DNA from: Ruminococcaceae bacterium UBA5904
GTDB taxonomy: Bacteria > Bacillota > Clostridia > Oscillospirales > Acutalibacteraceae
Direction: 5' to 3'
Length of the DNA stretch: 7,756 nt
NCBI GenBank assembly: GCA_002431305.1
Contig: DJEG01000075.1
Span: forward strand, 953-8,708
Below the pieces are notes generated by a model, which saw only the letters and a list, made by a program, of their open reading frames with translations, was not told where the DNA came from and did not search any database. Both the position numbers and the translations under genes were made by a program. Positions 6,627-7,756 of the stretch are shown here, piece after piece. Positions within the stretch are counted from its first letter, which is position 1, and every line of letters starts with the position of its first letter.

Positions 6627-7756
6627 AATATCTGTCTGTAGTAAAGTCCGCCCGTTTTTTTAGACGGAAGCTTTTCTTTGTTTTTGAATATTTTATAAAT
6701 CTTTCCGCACGTTTCTTTCTTTTCGAATGTAAAGTAAAGAAGCGAGAAATCGAGCGCGGATAAATCCTTGTCGCCTATGTACGTTGGAATAGAGTTTAAA
6801 AGCGACGAGTATTTTTTATATGAGCACATTATGTAAAACGGAGTTTTGTATCTGTCCTCTATTTTTGTAATCCCGGTGCATTTTGAACACCCGTCATTAG
6901 TCTGTGCGGGACAAGCACGAAAACGCATCAACGGCATAAATCCGTATACAAACGCACCCTTCGGCACTCTCGAGGACAGTTTTTTTATGTTGTCCATGGA
7001 GAGTTCTGCCGATACGACAATATCGCTTACTCCCATGTCCGCGTAAACCTTTGCGGCGGCTGAGTTTAATATATTTGTATAATTCGACGCGTGAACGCGG
7101 AATCCTTCGTTTATACAGTAATCGATAATTCCTATATTATCACAGTAAACGTCGTTAATTCCGAGAGATTTAACTCTTTTGAGTTTTTCTTTGATTTTAT
7201 CTTCGTCCGACGGGTAAATAAGCGCGGGAGTTTCGGCGAAAACGGTGCCGGAATATTTCTTTATTATATCCGTATTTTTAAGAATTTCGTTTAAAGGCAA
7301 AATGATGTCGTCGTGCAGTTTTAAATTGAAAATCTGTTCTGCGGACGTAAATCTCATTCTTATTTTATTATCGCCCGACGAAATGATACCTGCGGGTTCA
7401 TGTTCTTCATTTTTCGGAGAATCGTAAAACTTTTCAGGATGCAGAACCGCTCTTTTTTCGTAGAGAGAGTCGAGCGCGCGCCTTCTCATTGAATTAAGCG
7501 AAGACGCGGAGATGGAAATACCGTCGGCAATATCCGCATTAAATGAATTGATATAAAAAATCGTTCCGCCCGTTTTAGAAAAGCATTTTTTTGCAAAATC
7601 GTAATCAAGAGGCTTTGATTTCGCTTCTTCCGGAGTGTCACCGTTTATTTTAACGGAATTTACGCCGTCGGAAACCGTGACGAATGATGAATTTTTATCC
7701 GCATGAAAATCGACCGAAATACCGGCGGACTGAATTTCATCCTTATATAAAAGCGC
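6623..7756 (-). CDS. U32-family protein with DUF3656 domain (RlhA/TrhP-like), 5' part missing
   Basis: The frame is open from the window edge at 7756 down to a TGA at 6623, giving 377 residues of the C-terminal part. An internal ATG at 7489 is not the real start: in-frame sequence upstream of it continues the conserved domain. Seen: the end of DUF3656 at about 25-98, with KSKPLDYDFAKKCFSKTGGT and then FNADIADGISISASSLNSMRRRAL; then a second alpha/beta region with VHASNYTN, a VYGFMPLMRFRACP motif and cysteines at 282, 290, 293 and 311, a possible iron-sulfur site. U32 proteins were first called peptidases, but RlhA (23S rRNA hydroxylation), TrhP (tRNA U34 hydroxylation) and UbiU/UbiV are hydroxylation factors, so an RNA-modifying role is more likely than proteolysis (inference). 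Full-length relatives have about 650-850 residues. It overlaps the radical SAM gene by 4 nt. Confidence 0.88.
   Translation of the reverse strand, partial: ALLYKDEIQSAGISVDFHADKNSSFVTVSDGVNSVKINGDTPEEAKSKPLDYDFAKKCFSKTGGTIFYINSFNADIADGISISASSLNSMRRRALDSLYEKRAVLHPEKFYDSPKNEEHEPAGIISSGDNKIRMRFTSAEQIFNLKLHDDIILPLNEILKNTDIIKKYSGTVFAETPALIYPSDEDKIKEKLKRVKSLGINDVYCDNIGIIDYCINEGFRVHASNYTNILNSAAAKVYADMGVSDIVVSAELSMDNIKKLSSRVPKGAFVYGFMPLMRFRACPAQTNDGCSKCTGITKIEDRYKTPFYIMCSYKKYSSLLNSIPTYIGDKDLSALDFSLLYFTFEKKETCGKIYKIFKNKEKLPSKKTGGLYYRQIL

Noticed and set aside
1..7756. CRISPR arrays, insertion sequences, prophage, toxin-antitoxin or defence genes, tRNA or rRNA genes
   Set aside because: No regularly spaced repeats, transposase motifs, terminal inverted repeats or tRNA/rRNA sequences were seen on either strand. 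Coding is continuous housekeeping content.

Overview
All genes in this window lie on the minus strand, so transcription runs from high to low coordinates. The content points to a low-to-mid-GC Bacillota, most likely an anaerobic member of the Clostridia (an Oscillospirales/Lachnospirales-type gut lineage is my guess, from gene style rather than a marker). Supporting signs are a T-box riboswitch ahead of thrS, an rny-ymdB pair, consensus sigma-A-type promoters with 17-bp spacers, strong GGAGG ribosome sites and two TTG starts. It looks like a housekeeping region. I see no phage, insertion sequence, CRISPR array, tRNA or rRNA.

Layout in transcription order. (1) 7756-6623: the 3' half of a U32-family (DUF3656-containing, RlhA/TrhP-like) protein gene, cut by the window edge. 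Its stop overlaps by 4 nt (ATGA) the start of (2) 6626-5724, a radical SAM protein of the YhcC/YtqA (MnmL-like) family. Both families include RNA-modifying enzymes, so the pair may be an RNA-modification operon. (3) 5723-5508: a 216-nt intergenic region with one good and one weaker promoter and a GC-rich hairpin in the presumed 5' leader of (4) 5507-3954, rny (RNase Y, TTG start). (5) 3947-3920: a Rho-independent terminator directly before (6) 3907-3134, ymdB (metallophosphoesterase). (7) 3192-1624: an extracellular solute-binding lipoprotein (SBP_bac_5) whose 5' end overlaps ymdB by 59 nt. (8) 1623-1290: a textbook promoter, a threonine T-box leader and its terminator, then (9) 1289-1, the first 429 codons of thrS, cut by the other edge.

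Functional picture. RNase Y starts bulk mRNA decay at the membrane. YmdB is its conserved neighbour in many Bacillota, a phosphodiesterase that affects gene expression. The terminator between them implies that ymdB and the lipoprotein gene are expressed at a reduced level by read-through from rny, since no promoter is visible in the short gap. thrS is controlled separately by uncharged tRNA-Thr through an ACC specifier. The lipoprotein has no transporter permease or ATPase genes beside it here.

I found no convincing new multi-gene system. The points most worth checking are the U32/radical-SAM coupling, the rny-ymdB terminator together with the rny leader hairpin, and the signal-peptide-encoding overlap of the lipoprotein gene with ymdB.
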